A DNA stretch of 64,000 nt from Cytobacillus solani (GCF_001420595.1 NZ_LJIX01000006.1:2589058-2653057); one strand, 5' to 3'. Counted from the stretch's first letter, positions 8,388 to 17,420 are shown. Program-made: numbers and translations. Notes: a model not told the origin generated them from the sequence alone.

Positions 8388-9395
8388 TCAAAGAGGTCTA
8401 GGTGTATTCTTTTGCTCATCTAAATTGATTTCTAAAAGTTGTCCCGCGTGAACCAAACCAGATCCAAAACCATACATTAACACTCGATCTCCATTTTTAA
8501 CTTTTCCAGTACGAATTCCTAAATCAAGAGCTAATGGAATGGTTGCTGCAGACGTATTTCCAAAGTTGACTAAACTGTAAAGTGTTTTTTCTATAGGGTA
8601 TTCTAATTTTTCACAAATCGGTTCAATCAACCTTAAGTTAGCACTATGAGGGATAAACCAATCAATTTGATCTATACTCATTTGTGTTTTTTCCAAAATC
8701 ATCCTAACACTATCGGGAATATTCCTAACAACCCAACGAAAAACTTCTCTCCCATTCTGTACAAGAAATTGGGTATCAATTAATTCAATTCCATTAACCT
8801 TTTTTGATAACCCAGAGCGGTATACATGCTGGGAGCCGCTCCCATCACTTCCAAGATGGAATCCAGTGAAGCTTTTTGATTCTTCATCTCTTTCAACTAA
8901 CACTGCACCAGCTCCATCACCAAATAAAATACATGTACTTCTATCTGTATAATCAGTAATTTTCGAAAGTGTATCTGCACCAATCACTAATACCTTTTTG
9001 TGAAGACCACTGGAAATTAAGCTGTGAGCAGTATGCAATGCATATACAAATCCAGCGCAAGCTGCACTTAAATCGATTGCTCCTGTTTGAGAAATTTTTA
9101 ACTGATTTTGGATGATACTTGAAACTGAGGGGAATGGAAAATCTGGTGTACTTGTTGCTACTATAATCATGTCTACATCTTCAACTTTTTTATTGAATCT
9201 GTACATCAAATCCTTTACAGCAGATACACATATATCACTTGTAAATTCATCTGGACGGGTTATTCTGCGTTCATGAATGCCTGTTCTTTGTATAATCCAT
9301 TCATTATTCGTTTCGACCATTTGTTCTAGCTCAAAATTTGTTAATTTTTTTTCGGGGACAAATGTCCCTATTGCTGTAATTCTTGCCCCTATCAT
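8388..9395 (-). CDS. fabH: Beta-ketoacyl-ACP synthase III (FabH-like)
   Basis: A 335-residue thiolase-fold condensing enzyme that starts acyl chains by joining acyl-CoA with malonyl-ACP. The catalytic triad is visible: Cys in LSAACAGFVYA, His in FIPHSANLRLIE and Asn in NFGNTSAATIPL; the C-terminal GFGSGLVHAG glycine loop is present. I take the ATG at 9395 next to an in-frame TTG at 9398; GAGGTG lies 7 nt upstream. It stands alone, away from other fatty-acid genes, so it may be an FabHB-like paralogue or serve a specialised acyl product. Confidence 0.9.
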   Translation of the reverse strand: MIGARITAIGTFVPEKKLTNFELEQMVETNNEWIIQRTGIHERRITRPDEFTSDICVSAVKDLMYRFNKKVEDVDMIIVATSTPDFPFPSVSSIIQNQLKISQTGAIDLSAACAGFVYALHTAHSLISSGLHKKVLVIGADTLSKITDYTDRSTCILFGDGAGAVLVERDEESKSFTGFHLGSDGSGSQHVYRSGLSKKVNGIELIDTQFLVQNGREVFRWVVRNIPDSVRMILEKTQMSIDQIDWFIPHSANLRLIEPICEKLEYPIEKTLYSLVNFGNTSAATIPLALDLGIRTGKVKNGDRVLMYGFGSGLVHAGQLLEINLDEQKNTPRPL

Positions 9396-9524
9396 CAATT
9401 ACACCTCAGATCCTTTTTAGAAGTTAGTTATAGTATCTAGTACTAATTATAGCTAATAATTTTGAATAAAAGCAAATATTTTCCTTTGTTTCTATCCTTT
9501 AGGACAATAACATGGTTGTCCTAA

Positions 9525-9553
9525 ACAAAAAAACACCCCTTTAGGGTGCTTTC
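9525..9553 (-). terminator. Terminator of the Tat-dehydrogenase operon
   Basis: Minus strand AGCACCCT pairs with GGGGTGTT around AAA, followed by seven T; about 40 nt after the tatA stop. Confidence 0.8.
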
Positions 9554-9594
9554 TAATTTGCGTAAAGTCATAACAAAATGAATTCATTAATCGC

Positions 9595-9786
9595 TTATGA
9601 ATTTTCTTTTTTACTTGTTTTAAGACTTTCCTCTTCATCATCGATGATCGAGGTAGCCGTCCGTTTGAATTCAGATAATGTTTTTCCAAAAGCAGATCCG
9701 ATTTCTGGAAGTTTTTTTGGACCAAAGACAATTAGTGCTATGATTAGAATCAATAGTAAGCCAGGGATACCTATATTTGATAACAT
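9595..9786 (-). CDS. tatA: Sec-independent translocase subunit TatA/E
   Basis: A 63-residue pore-forming component of the twin-arginine translocase. It has one N-terminal membrane helix ([21 protein letters not shown], with the conserved FGP hinge), an amphipathic helix ([17 protein letters not shown]) and an acidic tail. It is the last gene of a three-gene unit, 22 nt after the GMC oxidoreductase, whose partner subunit carries an RR signal peptide. A substrate-linked tatA copy is known in Bacillus (e.g. tatAd with phoD), so a dedicated export role for this dehydrogenase is likely. No tatC is present here. Confidence 0.95.
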   Translation of the reverse strand: MLSNIGIPGLLLILIIALIVFGPKKLPEIGSAFGKTLSEFKRTATSIIDDEEESLKTSKKENS

Positions 9787-9807
9787 ATTTGCCCCTCGTT
9801 TCGTCTT

Positions 9808-11523
9808 TTATGCTAGGATACCGCCTTTTTGTTTATAGGACAGAATACCCTCAGCTGCCCGATAAGATAATGCCCCGACCGTGCCGGTTGGATTATAGCC
9901 GCCATTATGGGCAAATGCTGTTGCACCGATGACAAAGACGTTTTCAGCATCCCACATTTGCATATAATTATTAACGGCAGAAGTATTAGGATCTGCTCCC
10001 ATAATGACACCGCCTGTATTATGAGTGGATTGATACGTGGTTATATCGTAAGGACCTAGCTCATTCATCGAATCAATCTGGTCTGCTCCCATTTCTTTCA
10101 TGATTTCTACACATCGTTCATTTAAATACTTAGCTAGTTGGCGATCCTGTTCCTCAAAATCGTATGTAATCCGAATAAGCGGATCTCCAAATTCATCCTT
10201 ATATGTTGGATCCAGATCCAAATAATGATGCTTAAAGGGCATGCTTGACCCTTGTCCTCCTACGGATAGTGTACGATTTGCATATTTAATCGAATTCTCT
10301 TTAAATTCCTTCCCCCATGACGGAGTACCTTTAGGAACCTTGTTATTTGAAATTGGCCTCAAACCTGTTTGAGATATGGCAATGGAGCCTCCATGAATAA
10401 AATTCAGTTTGGAATGATCAAAGTTATCTCCGTTATAATCATCGATCACCATACCAAGCGAACCTGCACCAGCAAAGGTATTAAATTCTTCCTTTTCAAA
10501 GAAACCCGTTGCACTACCTTTTTGAACCTGGTAAGCATAATTTTTTCCAATGACCCCCGTCCCGGTCTTTGGGTCATATGGACGGCCGATGCCTGATTGT
10601 AACAGTAAGCGCACATTATTAAATACATAGCTTGTTAACACAACAATATCTGCGGGCTGTTCAATTTCTTCTCCGGTTGTTGTATCTACATATAAAACTC
10701 CGGTTGCCTTATTTCCAGTCTTCAATACCCGTCGAACATTGGAATGTGTGCGAATTTCAAACTTCCCTGTCTTTTTTGCTACTGGAAGAACGGTAACTAC
10801 AGGATCTGCTTTTGCCCCATATTCACACCCAAACCGCTCACAATAAGCACAATATTGACAAGCCGCACGCGATACACCGTCCGGATTTGTATAAGCTTCA
10901 GAAAGATTTGCAGATGGCCGATTGTATGGATGAAGCTTTAAATTTGTCGCAGCTTTTTTAAATTTTTCAAGAACTGGTGTTGTTTTCATCGGTGGGGTTG
11001 GATATGGATTTGACCTTTTCCCTCCAAGTGGGTTTTCTTCCCCTGAAATGCCAGCCATTTTTTCAAATTTATCAAAATATGGCTCCAATTCATCATAGGT
11101 AATGCCCCAATCTTGTATGGTCATATCCTTTGGAATCTTTTTTTCACCGTATCTTTCAATTGTTTTGCTGCGAATCTCAAAATCATAGGGAAGAAAGCGA
11201 TATGTTTGCCCATTCCAATGGACACCGGCTCCTCCTAGACCATCCCCTAATAAAAAGGATCCATATTGCCGCATTGGCAGCGCACGGATTTTTTCATTTC
11301 CGCGGAAGGTAATCGTCTCCTTCGATAGATCCTGCATCATCTCGTACCTTAGTGCATAACGAAGCTCATCATGCACCATAAAATAATCCTCTGTTTTTCG
11401 TTCCTTTCCTCTTTCTAAGCCGACGCAATTTAAGCCTTGTTTTGTTAGCTCAGCTGCAATAATTCCGCCCGCCCAGCCAACGCCAACGATGACAACATCA
11501 ACCTTTGGTAATTTTTTTGCCAC
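9808..11523 (-). CDS. GMC-family oxidoreductase (dehydrogenase large subunit)
   Basis: A 571-residue FAD enzyme of the glucose-methanol-choline family, close to the large subunit of gluconate 2-dehydrogenase and related membrane sugar dehydrogenases. The dinucleotide-binding loop VGVGWAGGIIAAE is near residue 13, a cysteine cluster CQYCAYCERFGC lies near 225, and the C-terminal FAHNGGYNPTGTVGALSYRAAEG segment carries the catalytic His/Asn region. GTG start with GAGGTG upstream. It has no signal peptide of its own and probably leaves the cell bound to the Tat-signal small subunit encoded just before it. Sugar substrate and electron acceptor unknown; no cytochrome subunit gene is adjacent. Confidence 0.92.
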   Translation of the reverse strand: MAKKLPKVDVVIVGVGWAGGIIAAELTKQGLNCVGLERGKERKTEDYFMVHDELRYALRYEMMQDLSKETITFRGNEKIRALPMRQYGSFLLGDGLGGAGVHWNGQTYRFLPYDFEIRSKTIERYGEKKIPKDMTIQDWGITYDELEPYFDKFEKMAGISGEENPLGGKRSNPYPTPPMKTTPVLEKFKKAATNLKLHPYNRPSANLSEAYTNPDGVSRAACQYCAYCERFGCEYGAKADPVVTVLPVAKKTGKFEIRTHSNVRRVLKTGNKATGVLYVDTTTGEEIEQPADIVVLTSYVFNNVRLLLQSGIGRPYDPKTGTGVIGKNYAYQVQKGSATGFFEKEEFNTFAGAGSLGMVIDDYNGDNFDHSKLNFIHGGSIAISQTGLRPISNNKVPKGTPSWGKEFKENSIKYANRTLSVGGQGSSMPFKHHYLDLDPTYKDEFGDPLIRITYDFEEQDRQLAKYLNERCVEIMKEMGADQIDSMNELGPYDITTYQSTHNTGGVIMGADPNTSAVNNYMQMWDAENVFVIGATAFAHNGGYNPTGTVGALSYRAAEGILSYKQKGGILA

Positions 11524-11573
11524 TTCTTACACCTCATTCTTAGTCAATTTCATACAGCTCTTTCTAGGTGCAA

Positions 11574-12326
11574 TTAATGTCCTAGATGATCCTTTAAACT
11601 TACTGGCGGAATAACAGTAAATTTTTTATCAATGACATCCGTATAGGCCATTTGACTGCCTGGGTAATTCCGCATTTTCCAGCCTTCCATATTACGGTTC
11701 CCGCTATATAATGGATCACTATAAGCCCCTTCTAATGTGCCGCTCCTTAACATAGTAAAAAATCCGCTTGCGGAAATCGTTGTTAGGTTTACCTTGTCCT
11801 CTGCAAAATCAGTTAAAACATCGTCTTGTTCCTCATCGCTCAGGTCAATAAAATTTTTTTTATATTTCGTTAAACTATAGTTTTGAAGTTCTCGTAATCC
11901 AATATCAAATATTTCACGTCTTCTTATTCGACCTTGATATCCTTGGACCTTTTCACCTTTGAAAAAGGGAGGCTGCATGTATTCTCTCGAATTAAAGCCC
12001 CAATCTCCACTTAACTGGTGATCAATAAAGTAGGCTACACCTAACTCTTTAGCCCCCGGACCATTATCGTCGGCAGGGAAAATACGCTCGGTTGCAGCTT
12101 CCACCATTCTGAATTGCTCTTGAGTAAAATACATTAATGCTAAATTATAGTTTTCAGTCTTCTTGTCACTCTTTACATTTTCAACACTTGTTTTTTCCTT
12201 AAATGGGATTAAACTGCCTAATGCACCACCTACAGCCAATCCGCCAAGTGCTATCCCAGAACTCTTGAGAAATCTGCGCCGTGTGAGAGATTCATTCTTA
12301 TCCTGTTGTTTGGTGTTTTCTGGCAT
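11574..12326 (-). CDS. Gluconate 2-dehydrogenase subunit 3 family protein
   Basis: A 250-residue small (gamma-type) subunit of a membrane-associated dehydrogenase. The N-terminus has a clear twin-arginine signal, LTRRRFLKSSGIALGGLAVGGA, followed by a hydrophobic stretch. The mature part has the family features RMVEAATERIFPADD and GPGAKELGVAYFIDHQLSGDWG. I choose the ATG at 12326, 8 nt after AGGAGG, over an in-frame GTG inside that Shine-Dalgarno. First gene of the operon with the GMC flavoprotein and TatA; the complex likely acts on the outer face of the membrane. Confidence 0.92.
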   Translation of the reverse strand: MPENTKQQDKNESLTRRRFLKSSGIALGGLAVGGALGSLIPFKEKTSVENVKSDKKTENYNLALMYFTQEQFRMVEAATERIFPADDNGPGAKELGVAYFIDHQLSGDWGFNSREYMQPPFFKGEKVQGYQGRIRRREIFDIGLRELQNYSLTKYKKNFIDLSDEEQDDVLTDFAEDKVNLTTISASGFFTMLRSGTLEGAYSDPLYSGNRNMEGWKMRNYPGSQMAYTDVIDKKFTVIPPVSLKDHLGH

Positions 12327-12436
12327 AAAATCCACCTCCTACATTTTAAGGTTAGATTGCCCCAAAAAAATTCATTCATACATAAAAAAAAGTTGGGCAT
12401 GATAACACTAAATCTAATTTTTTGAGGTGGAAGATT

Positions 12437-13156
12437 ATGAAAAAAATTTGGAAAAATACAGCGATCCTTAGCGGGGTTTTTTTCCTCTCCGCATGTGCAG
12501 GTCAACAAAATGGAATGGATGAAACTGTTAAAGCGGAGGAAGGACAGCATGCCAAACATGGATCATCAGGAACAAATGTCTATGATAAAAGTGTAACAAC
12601 AAGAAATTTAAATGATGGCTTAGTTATTCCTAGTGAAAACGGGGCAAAAAGGCAAACAACGGATGAACATGGCGGAACCTCTCATGGAACAGGAACAAAT
12701 GTATACAGCTTAATAGGAAGCTCTGGGTTGCATGATGGCGGGATTTCTTCTCATCTTGAATCAAGATTGGGCGGTGAAGGTATTACAGGCATAAAGGTGT
12801 TTGTTCTTGATGATACTGTCATCCTTGCACGTGCAACTCCTGAGGTGACTTCTACTCAATACGACGCTATGCAGGAGCATACACTGAATGGTGTCGATGG
12901 AATGTCTAGAAAAGACTTAAATAAAAAAGATACAGCTAATACTACAGCCGCTCAAGAAGAGGACGATAACCTCATTAAAGCTAAGAGTTTTATGAACAAG
13001 GTCTTTAATGGCAATGTACAAACACTAACGGTAACGAATCCAGCAGCGGTTGAGCTGATTGAAAAGATAAAAAACGATATAAAAGCAGACACCGTTCCTT
13101 ATAATGAAGTTTCAAAGGACATTATTACGCTTATCAAAATGACAAAGGAAAAATAA
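12437..13156 (+). CDS. YhcN/YlaJ-family sporulation lipoprotein
   Basis: A 239-residue secreted lipoprotein. The signal peptide ends in the lipobox LSAC with the Cys at residue 20, so it is probably anchored to the membrane by lipid. The central region SSHLESRLGGEGITGIKVFVLDDTVILAR matches the YhcN/YlaJ domain, known from Bacillus spore-membrane proteins. GAGGTGG lies 7 nt before the ATG at 12437; a TTG five codons earlier lacks an RBS. Divergent from the dehydrogenase operon. A spore role is expected from the family, not shown. Confidence 0.88.
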   Translation: MKKIWKNTAILSGVFFLSACAGQQNGMDETVKAEEGQHAKHGSSGTNVYDKSVTTRNLNDGLVIPSENGAKRQTTDEHGGTSHGTGTNVYSLIGSSGLHDGGISSHLESRLGGEGITGIKVFVLDDTVILARATPEVTSTQYDAMQEHTLNGVDGMSRKDLNKKDTANTTAAQEEDDNLIKAKSFMNKVFNGNVQTLTVTNPAAVELIEKIKNDIKADTVPYNEVSKDIITLIKMTKEK

Positions 13157-13222
13157 AAAGCAAGGGAACTGACCCCAGTTTCTTGTTACTTGTGTAAATT
13201 TTTAAGCAATCGAAATAACTGC

Positions 13223-13256
13223 AAAAAGCAGGGGAAAAAATCCCCTGCTTTCTTTA
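13223..13256 (+). terminator. Terminator after the YhcN-like gene
   Basis: AAAGCAGGGGA pairs with TCCCCTGCTTT around AAAAAA, followed by CTTTAAC; 67 nt past the stop codon. Works in either direction. Confidence 0.8.
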
Positions 13257-13288
13257 ACTCACCTATTCTCCCTGTTTATTAAAATGGA

Positions 13289-13432
13289 TTAAACGAATTT
13301 ATACATTAGAATGTCATCTGCATATGTGTCCTCGTCAAACTTAACTTCTTTAATTTTTCTGCCTTCCTCTACAAATCCCATACTTTTGTACAAAGCTATT
13401 GCCCTATGATTGGTTGATAACACACTAAACCC
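13289..13432 (-). pseudogene. C-terminal remnant of a GNAT acetyltransferase
   Basis: About 45 codons remain, reading VLSTNHRAIALYKSMGF, then VEEGRKIKEVK, a typical GNAT motif-B tail ending in a normal stop. No start codon, RBS or acetyl-CoA-binding region lies upstream; the reading is cut by a stop near 13440. It is the leftover 3' end of a lost gene. Confidence 0.7.
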
Positions 13433-13449
13433 ACTTTCTCAATGAAAGA

Positions 13450-13700
13450 ACTTACACACTTTTATTTTGAAAGGATATGATTCAAACCTTTCCATTGATA
13501 TACTATAAGAGTTAATTCTTTCCCCTATATATTTATTTTTTTAGATTTTAGTAATTTAGCACCCCTTGCCTCGTAAAATTTATGAATACCTGTTCTTAAA
13601 TAAAAAGAATCACTATGCGAAAGCAATGTGATTCCTCCCAATTCGTACCTCTTTATTTTGTTAGCTAGGAATATTTTCTGTGTAACAATAATGAAACGTA
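13450..13700. other. Intergenic stretch without a recognisable gene
   Basis: A/T-rich sequence between the GNAT remnant and the DUF2935 gene. I see only a short plus-strand T-rich tract near 13540 and no convincing frame, hairpin or promoter. Confidence 0.5.
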
Positions 13701-13730
13701 AAGAAAAACAGGAGGGCTCGATAATACTTC

Positions 13731-14573
13731 TTATCTATGTTTGGGTTTTCCCCCTGTAAGATGAGATTCAAACATATCTATAATTTCAAGAAATCTTTCT
13801 GCCTCACGGAAAACATGATCTGCTAAAAGTGGATGAATGATACTTTTGATTTTACATTCTTCGATTAAGTCTCTTGCAGTTTTCTTAAAGTCACGTAGTG
13901 ATACGACGGATACGCGGTTTTCATCAAGGAATTGATCTAACAGAGGAACTGTTTGAGATTGTGGTCTCATTGAATCTAAATCTCTAGCTTGAAAAACTAA
14001 TGTATCGAAATCATTGCTAAAGTTTCGAGCCATATCAACTAACTTTCTTTCCGATGGATCCAGCAGATGTCCAATAAACTTTGCATGATCTGCCATTATT
14101 CTTAAGAAAAAAACATTTTCTTTAATAATTGCATCCGCTAGCGGCTTCAGCTTCCCCTCATTTAATTCAATTAATCGTTTTCTAAAATAATTCGCCTCTC
14201 GGCTTGTATGATCAACCAACAAAGGAAAATTATTTGCACCCGGCAATTTACATGTCAGAATTAACCCTAATATTTTTCGTTTAAAAGCAAATATACCCGT
14301 AGCAGCTTGTTGAACTTCTGAATTAAATCGTTTTATTTGTTCTGGGTCCGTTTGATTAGTAAATGAATAAGATCGCTGTTCAATTTGTTCAAACAATCGA
14401 TAATATTGATTTGCTTCCTCGATTAATTGTGTATCGTCACATCGAAACCCTAACCTGAGAAACAATGAATGTTCTTTCATGATTCTAGACCAGAATCGAA
14501 TTTCATCTAAAGATCGTGTAACAAACATTTCAGCATTCATTTCCCTATTCAAATCTTGTGAGTTAGCATTCAT
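13731..14573 (-). CDS. DUF2935 domain protein
   Basis: A 280-residue, almost entirely helical cytoplasmic protein with two related halves, each rich in His and Glu: RFWSRIMKEHSLFLRLGF near residue 28 and NVFFLRIMADHAKFIGHLLDP near 158. Repeated E-H and D-H pairs (LLVDHTSREANYF, LLADHVFREAERF) look like metal ligands of a ferritin-like fold. DUF2935 proteins are widespread in Bacillus and unassigned. A GTG immediately before the ATG is an alternative start; AAGGGGTGA is upstream. Monocistronic. Confidence 0.85.
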   Translation of the reverse strand: MNANSQDLNREMNAEMFVTRSLDEIRFWSRIMKEHSLFLRLGFRCDDTQLIEEANQYYRLFEQIEQRSYSFTNQTDPEQIKRFNSEVQQAATGIFAFKRKILGLILTCKLPGANNFPLLVDHTSREANYFRKRLIELNEGKLKPLADAIIKENVFFLRIMADHAKFIGHLLDPSERKLVDMARNFSNDFDTLVFQARDLDSMRPQSQTVPLLDQFLDENRVSVVSLRDFKKTARDLIEECKIKSIIHPLLADHVFREAERFLEIIDMFESHLTGGKPKHR

Positions 14574-14744
14574 CACGATGTCACCCCTTACCCAAGATAA
14601 AAAACCACCACTAAAATTGTATTAGCATTTATCTATAAAAATACTTCATTTGAATACAATATTTTGTTATTAATTTGGCAATAAAGGGCTAAGATATTTT
14701 TTTCTGATCACGAAAAAAAGTCCTGCCTAAATAAGCGTAAAAAA

Positions 14745-14775
14745 AATGCGACCCTTCTAAACGAAGAATCGCAAA
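14745..14775 (-). terminator. Hairpin terminator (dispersed repeat copy)
   Basis: Minus strand TGCGATTCTTC pairs imperfectly with GAAGGGTCGCA, then TTTTTTTTA. It lies about 100 nt past the DUF4030 gene. Related in stem and flank to other hairpins of the window. Confidence 0.65.
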
Positions 14776-14872
14776 TTTCCACAAAAAAGGTTTGCAATAA
14801 ACTATCTATATTTTTACAAAGCAATGTAATTCTACAGCGCAACTTCCATAAACTTTGTTATTAGTTACATAT

Positions 14873-15952
14873 CTAATTTATTCTTTGTTTATCCTTGCCT
14901 CTAATAATAATTTTATATTGATCCCCGCCAATCTTACTTTGAATTTCCTCAGAATTTAGGAATTCATTGATCGTCCTCTCTATGATACGTACTTTTTCGT
15001 CTGCATCTTTTTCAGAAGCATTTATTGATGTTTTAATAATAATTTGAAGAGGTGCTGGATGAAAGGAGTAAGCAAATCCAGTTACTTTATATTCCTTTTT
15101 TGCAGTTAATCCTTCAATAATCACTTGGAATATTTCATTCCACCTGGCTTCTTTTTCTTTTTGGGAAAGATTTATTTTATTAATCTTTATTGAGTATGAG
15201 TCAATATTCTTTGCCTTTAAACATTCATTGACGACATTCTTTAGTTCTTCTATCCTTTTTTCAGTGTTCGGAATATCAATGTGGACAATTACTTTCTCAG
15301 AGTTAGGCGCAGAGTAGGAATACCCTTGGGCAAGAACATTAAATTGCAATTCAATTAAATGATTATAACTTTCTTCCAAGGCTTCTGATATGGCTTGATC
15401 CCGCTCTGAAATCGATGGAACTCGATTTACATGTCTTTCCACTTCTATTTTGTATCCATCATAATCTTTTTCTTTTAATATATTTGCTGCAATTTCTTTT
15501 ACCTCATCACGAACATCCTGATAATATTGTTCGGATCCATCAATGGATATGTGAAGATATCTGGCATTTCCACCTACCCCAGATAGATGGTAACCTCTTT
15601 CCTCTAATTCCTTCCATATCGTCCGATTTATAGGTTCTGAATGAAATATCTTATTTAAGTATGGAATTTTTGCTGCTACCTCTGCGATTGCAGGGGAAAT
15701 AAATGCAGAGCCGATAAATAAACCAAACCCTATTAGCAAAGCAATGCCAGTATATGATAGACTCCTGATCACCTTTCTTTTTTTACGAGTTGATAGAAAA
15801 AAGTTTTTGCTATTCTCTTTGGTCTCCAAAGAATCAATATCAGTGATAATTCGGTTTCTCAATTCTTGTTTTCGCTTTGTTTTCCACTTTAAATCGGTAT
15901 TTAATTTCTTTAAAGAAACATCGAAATCGTTATCTTCAACTTGTCTTTTCAT
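14873..15952 (-). CDS. DUF4030 membrane protein, probable anti-sigma partner
   Basis: A 359-residue protein with a cytoplasmic N-terminal 70 residues, one membrane helix (about 71-92, LSYTGIALLIGFGLFIGSAF) and a large outer domain with three similar alpha/beta repeats, matching DUF4030. Its start lies inside the end of the ECF sigma gene (17-nt overlap) and its RBS AAGGAGGGG is in the sigma coding sequence, so the two are translationally coupled. By analogy with ECF/anti-sigma pairs the N-terminal part may hold the sigma factor at the membrane until a cell-envelope signal arrives. No canonical zinc-binding anti-sigma motif is visible. Confidence 0.75.
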   Translation of the reverse strand: MKRQVEDNDFDVSLKKLNTDLKWKTKRKQELRNRIITDIDSLETKENSKNFFLSTRKKRKVIRSLSYTGIALLIGFGLFIGSAFISPAIAEVAAKIPYLNKIFHSEPINRTIWKELEERGYHLSGVGGNARYLHISIDGSEQYYQDVRDEVKEIAANILKEKDYDGYKIEVERHVNRVPSISERDQAISEALEESYNHLIELQFNVLAQGYSYSAPNSEKVIVHIDIPNTEKRIEELKNVVNECLKAKNIDSYSIKINKINLSQKEKEARWNEIFQVIIEGLTAKKEYKVTGFAYSFHPAPLQIIIKTSINASEKDADEKVRIIERTINEFLNSEEIQSKIGGDQYKIIIRGKDKQRIN

Positions 15953-16463
15953 TCCAATACCCCTCCTTTATTAATTGTTTTTTTAGTGCAGGAATGGCTC
16001 TGAAAAGCATTGATTTCACTTTACTCTCCGACCAGCCTAATATCTTTGATGTATCTTCTATTGAAAAGCCCTTGATCTTTCTTAATATGATTACTTTTCT
16101 ATATGTATCTTTAAGTTCTCCTAATGCTTTATAAAGTTCATATGATTCCTCTTTTATTTGAATGATCTCTTCTGGCAATGGGTGATTGTCCTTGTGAGAA
16201 AGAATTTTTTCTTTAAAGAATAAGCTAGTTTTTTGCCTTCTTAAAAAATCTACAGTTACGTTATGTGCGATGCTGAATAGCCATGTTTTTTCACTAGAAT
16301 GCTGTTTAAAAGTATCATAAAATAAATACGCTTTAACAAATGTATCATGAGTTAAATCTTCTGCTTGCTGATAATCCTTAACCATCAATAAAATAAAACT
16401 TAATATTGATTTACTATGATGGTCATACCAATTCGTTATTTCCTTTTTTCTAAACTCAGACAA
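15936..16463 (-). CDS. ECF-type RNA polymerase sigma factor
   Basis: A 175-residue sigma-70 family factor with only regions 2 and 4. Region 2 is seen as QQAEDLTHDTFVKAYL and the following SSEKTWLFSIAHNVTVDFLRR; region 4 as ALGELKDTYRKVIILRKIKGFSIEDTS and LGWSESKVKSMLFRA. TTG start, AAGGAGGG 8 nt upstream. It directs RNA polymerase to a small regulon, probably envelope stress, and likely its own operon through the upstream ECF-like promoter. The downstream overlapping gene is the probable regulator. Confidence 0.92.
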   Translation of the reverse strand: MSEFRKKEITNWYDHHSKSILSFILLMVKDYQQAEDLTHDTFVKAYLFYDTFKQHSSEKTWLFSIAHNVTVDFLRRQKTSLFFKEKILSHKDNHPLPEEIIQIKEESYELYKALGELKDTYRKVIILRKIKGFSIEDTSKILGWSESKVKSMLFRAIPALKKQLIKEGYWNEKTS

Positions 16464-16497
16464 AATTCAACCCTCCTTTTCTTGAAAGTTCACTGCT

Positions 16498-16527
16498 TAG
16501 GCGTAAATGCTAAATAAAAGTTGTGTT
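16498..16527 (-). promoter_or_regulatory. Candidate ECF promoter of the sigma operon
   Basis: On the minus strand ACAACTT is followed, 16 nt after AAC, by CGCC, close to the ECF pattern (AAC near -35, CGTC/CGTA near -10). It lies about 35 nt upstream of the sigma start and would allow self-activation. Confidence 0.4.
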
Positions 16528-16588
16528 TTTTGCATCTCTTTTTTAAAAGATTGTTTTTCTGTATTGTTTCATTGATTCCATAAGAAAA

Positions 16589-16614
16589 GCGACCCTTCGT
16601 TATTGAAGCATCGC
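16589..16614 (-). repeat. Dispersed hairpin repeat copy
   Basis: Minus strand GCGATGCTTC, AATAAC, GAAGGGTCGC, then TTTTCTTA. Nearly the same stem as the copies at 24146, 38423 and 40103. Confidence 0.6.
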
Positions 16615-16639
16615 AGCACTTTTGTTTCCATTTCATAGA

Positions 16640-17030
16640 GGCATATATAGTCTGTTTTGTATACAAAGAGGCATCTTTTAATATCCTTGAAAACGATTGA
16701 ACAAATACTAATCGATTATTGCTTCGATTTTCTATTAATCCCTATTTAATAAATTCGAAATGATTTCTGCACTTCCTGGTGAAAACATAAATATTGAGAA
16801 AGAAATACATACTAATCCTACAATTACAAAAACAATTTCTGGCTGCTATCTGAAGGTTTTGACTGTCCTTCTCTCTTTAGTTATTTTTTACATGTGTAAT
16901 TTGCTATTCTCTTCTTCTATTAATAATTCCTTCTATAATTTGACGCTAGCACTTCCATATCGAATAAGTTACTTCGGGTACATATATCATTTCTCCTGAG
17001 GTAATTAATACATGTTATGGTAATTTAATT
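16640..17030. other. Intergenic stretch with a possible membrane-protein remnant
   Basis: The minus strand between about 16740 and 16850 reads IVFVIVGLVCISFSIFMF and SPGSAEIISNLLNRD before a stop, which looks like a coding remnant with one membrane helix, but a stop lies just upstream and no start or RBS is present. The rest shows nothing I can name. Confidence 0.3.
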
Positions 17031-17035
17031 AGACT

Positions 17036-17255
17036 TTTGACTTCATCGGGCTCTTTTCTATTAGTTCAGTCTGAACTTGTGCAGACTTTGGACTCGATGG
17101 TGCTATTTTTTCTTGTTCTTGTCTGAACTTGGACTGACTTCGGACTCGATCGGGCTTTTTTCTCTTGATCCTGTCTGAACTTGGACTGACTTCAGACTCG
17201 ACCAGGCTTTTTTCTCTCGATCCTGTCTGAACTTGCACTGACATCAGACTTTCTT
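17036..17255. repeat. 52-bp tandem repeat, about four degenerate units
   Basis: Units begin TCTGAACTTG and continue through GACTTCGGACTCGATCGGGC and a T-rich part before repeating after 52 bp (at 17117, 17169 and 17221 or near); the first units are diverged. Because 52 is not a multiple of three, the 71-codon minus-strand frame across it reads each unit in a different frame, so I treat it as a non-coding repeat. Similar arrays occur between genes in Bacillus relatives. Confidence 0.7.
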
Positions 17256-17420
17256 CTCATTGGCCACAATAATTTAGTTCATAATAAATTCGTTCGCAAA
17301 AGTGCATAAATGTAATAATAGTAAATCTATAATTCCTCCATATTACAGGATCCAATTTTATCTCATCACATTCACGCATAAAACAACCTGAGAATTATGA
17401 TATACTGATAGTAATTTAGA

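Noticed and set aside
16760-16999. 79-codon plus-strand frame
   Set aside because: No RBS, unlikely composition, and the opposite strand shows a better coding remnant.
17029-17244. 71-codon minus-strand frame with SPSSDRIKRK-like repeats
   Set aside because: It lies entirely in the 52-bp tandem repeat, reads each unit in a different frame and has no RBS; treated as non-coding.
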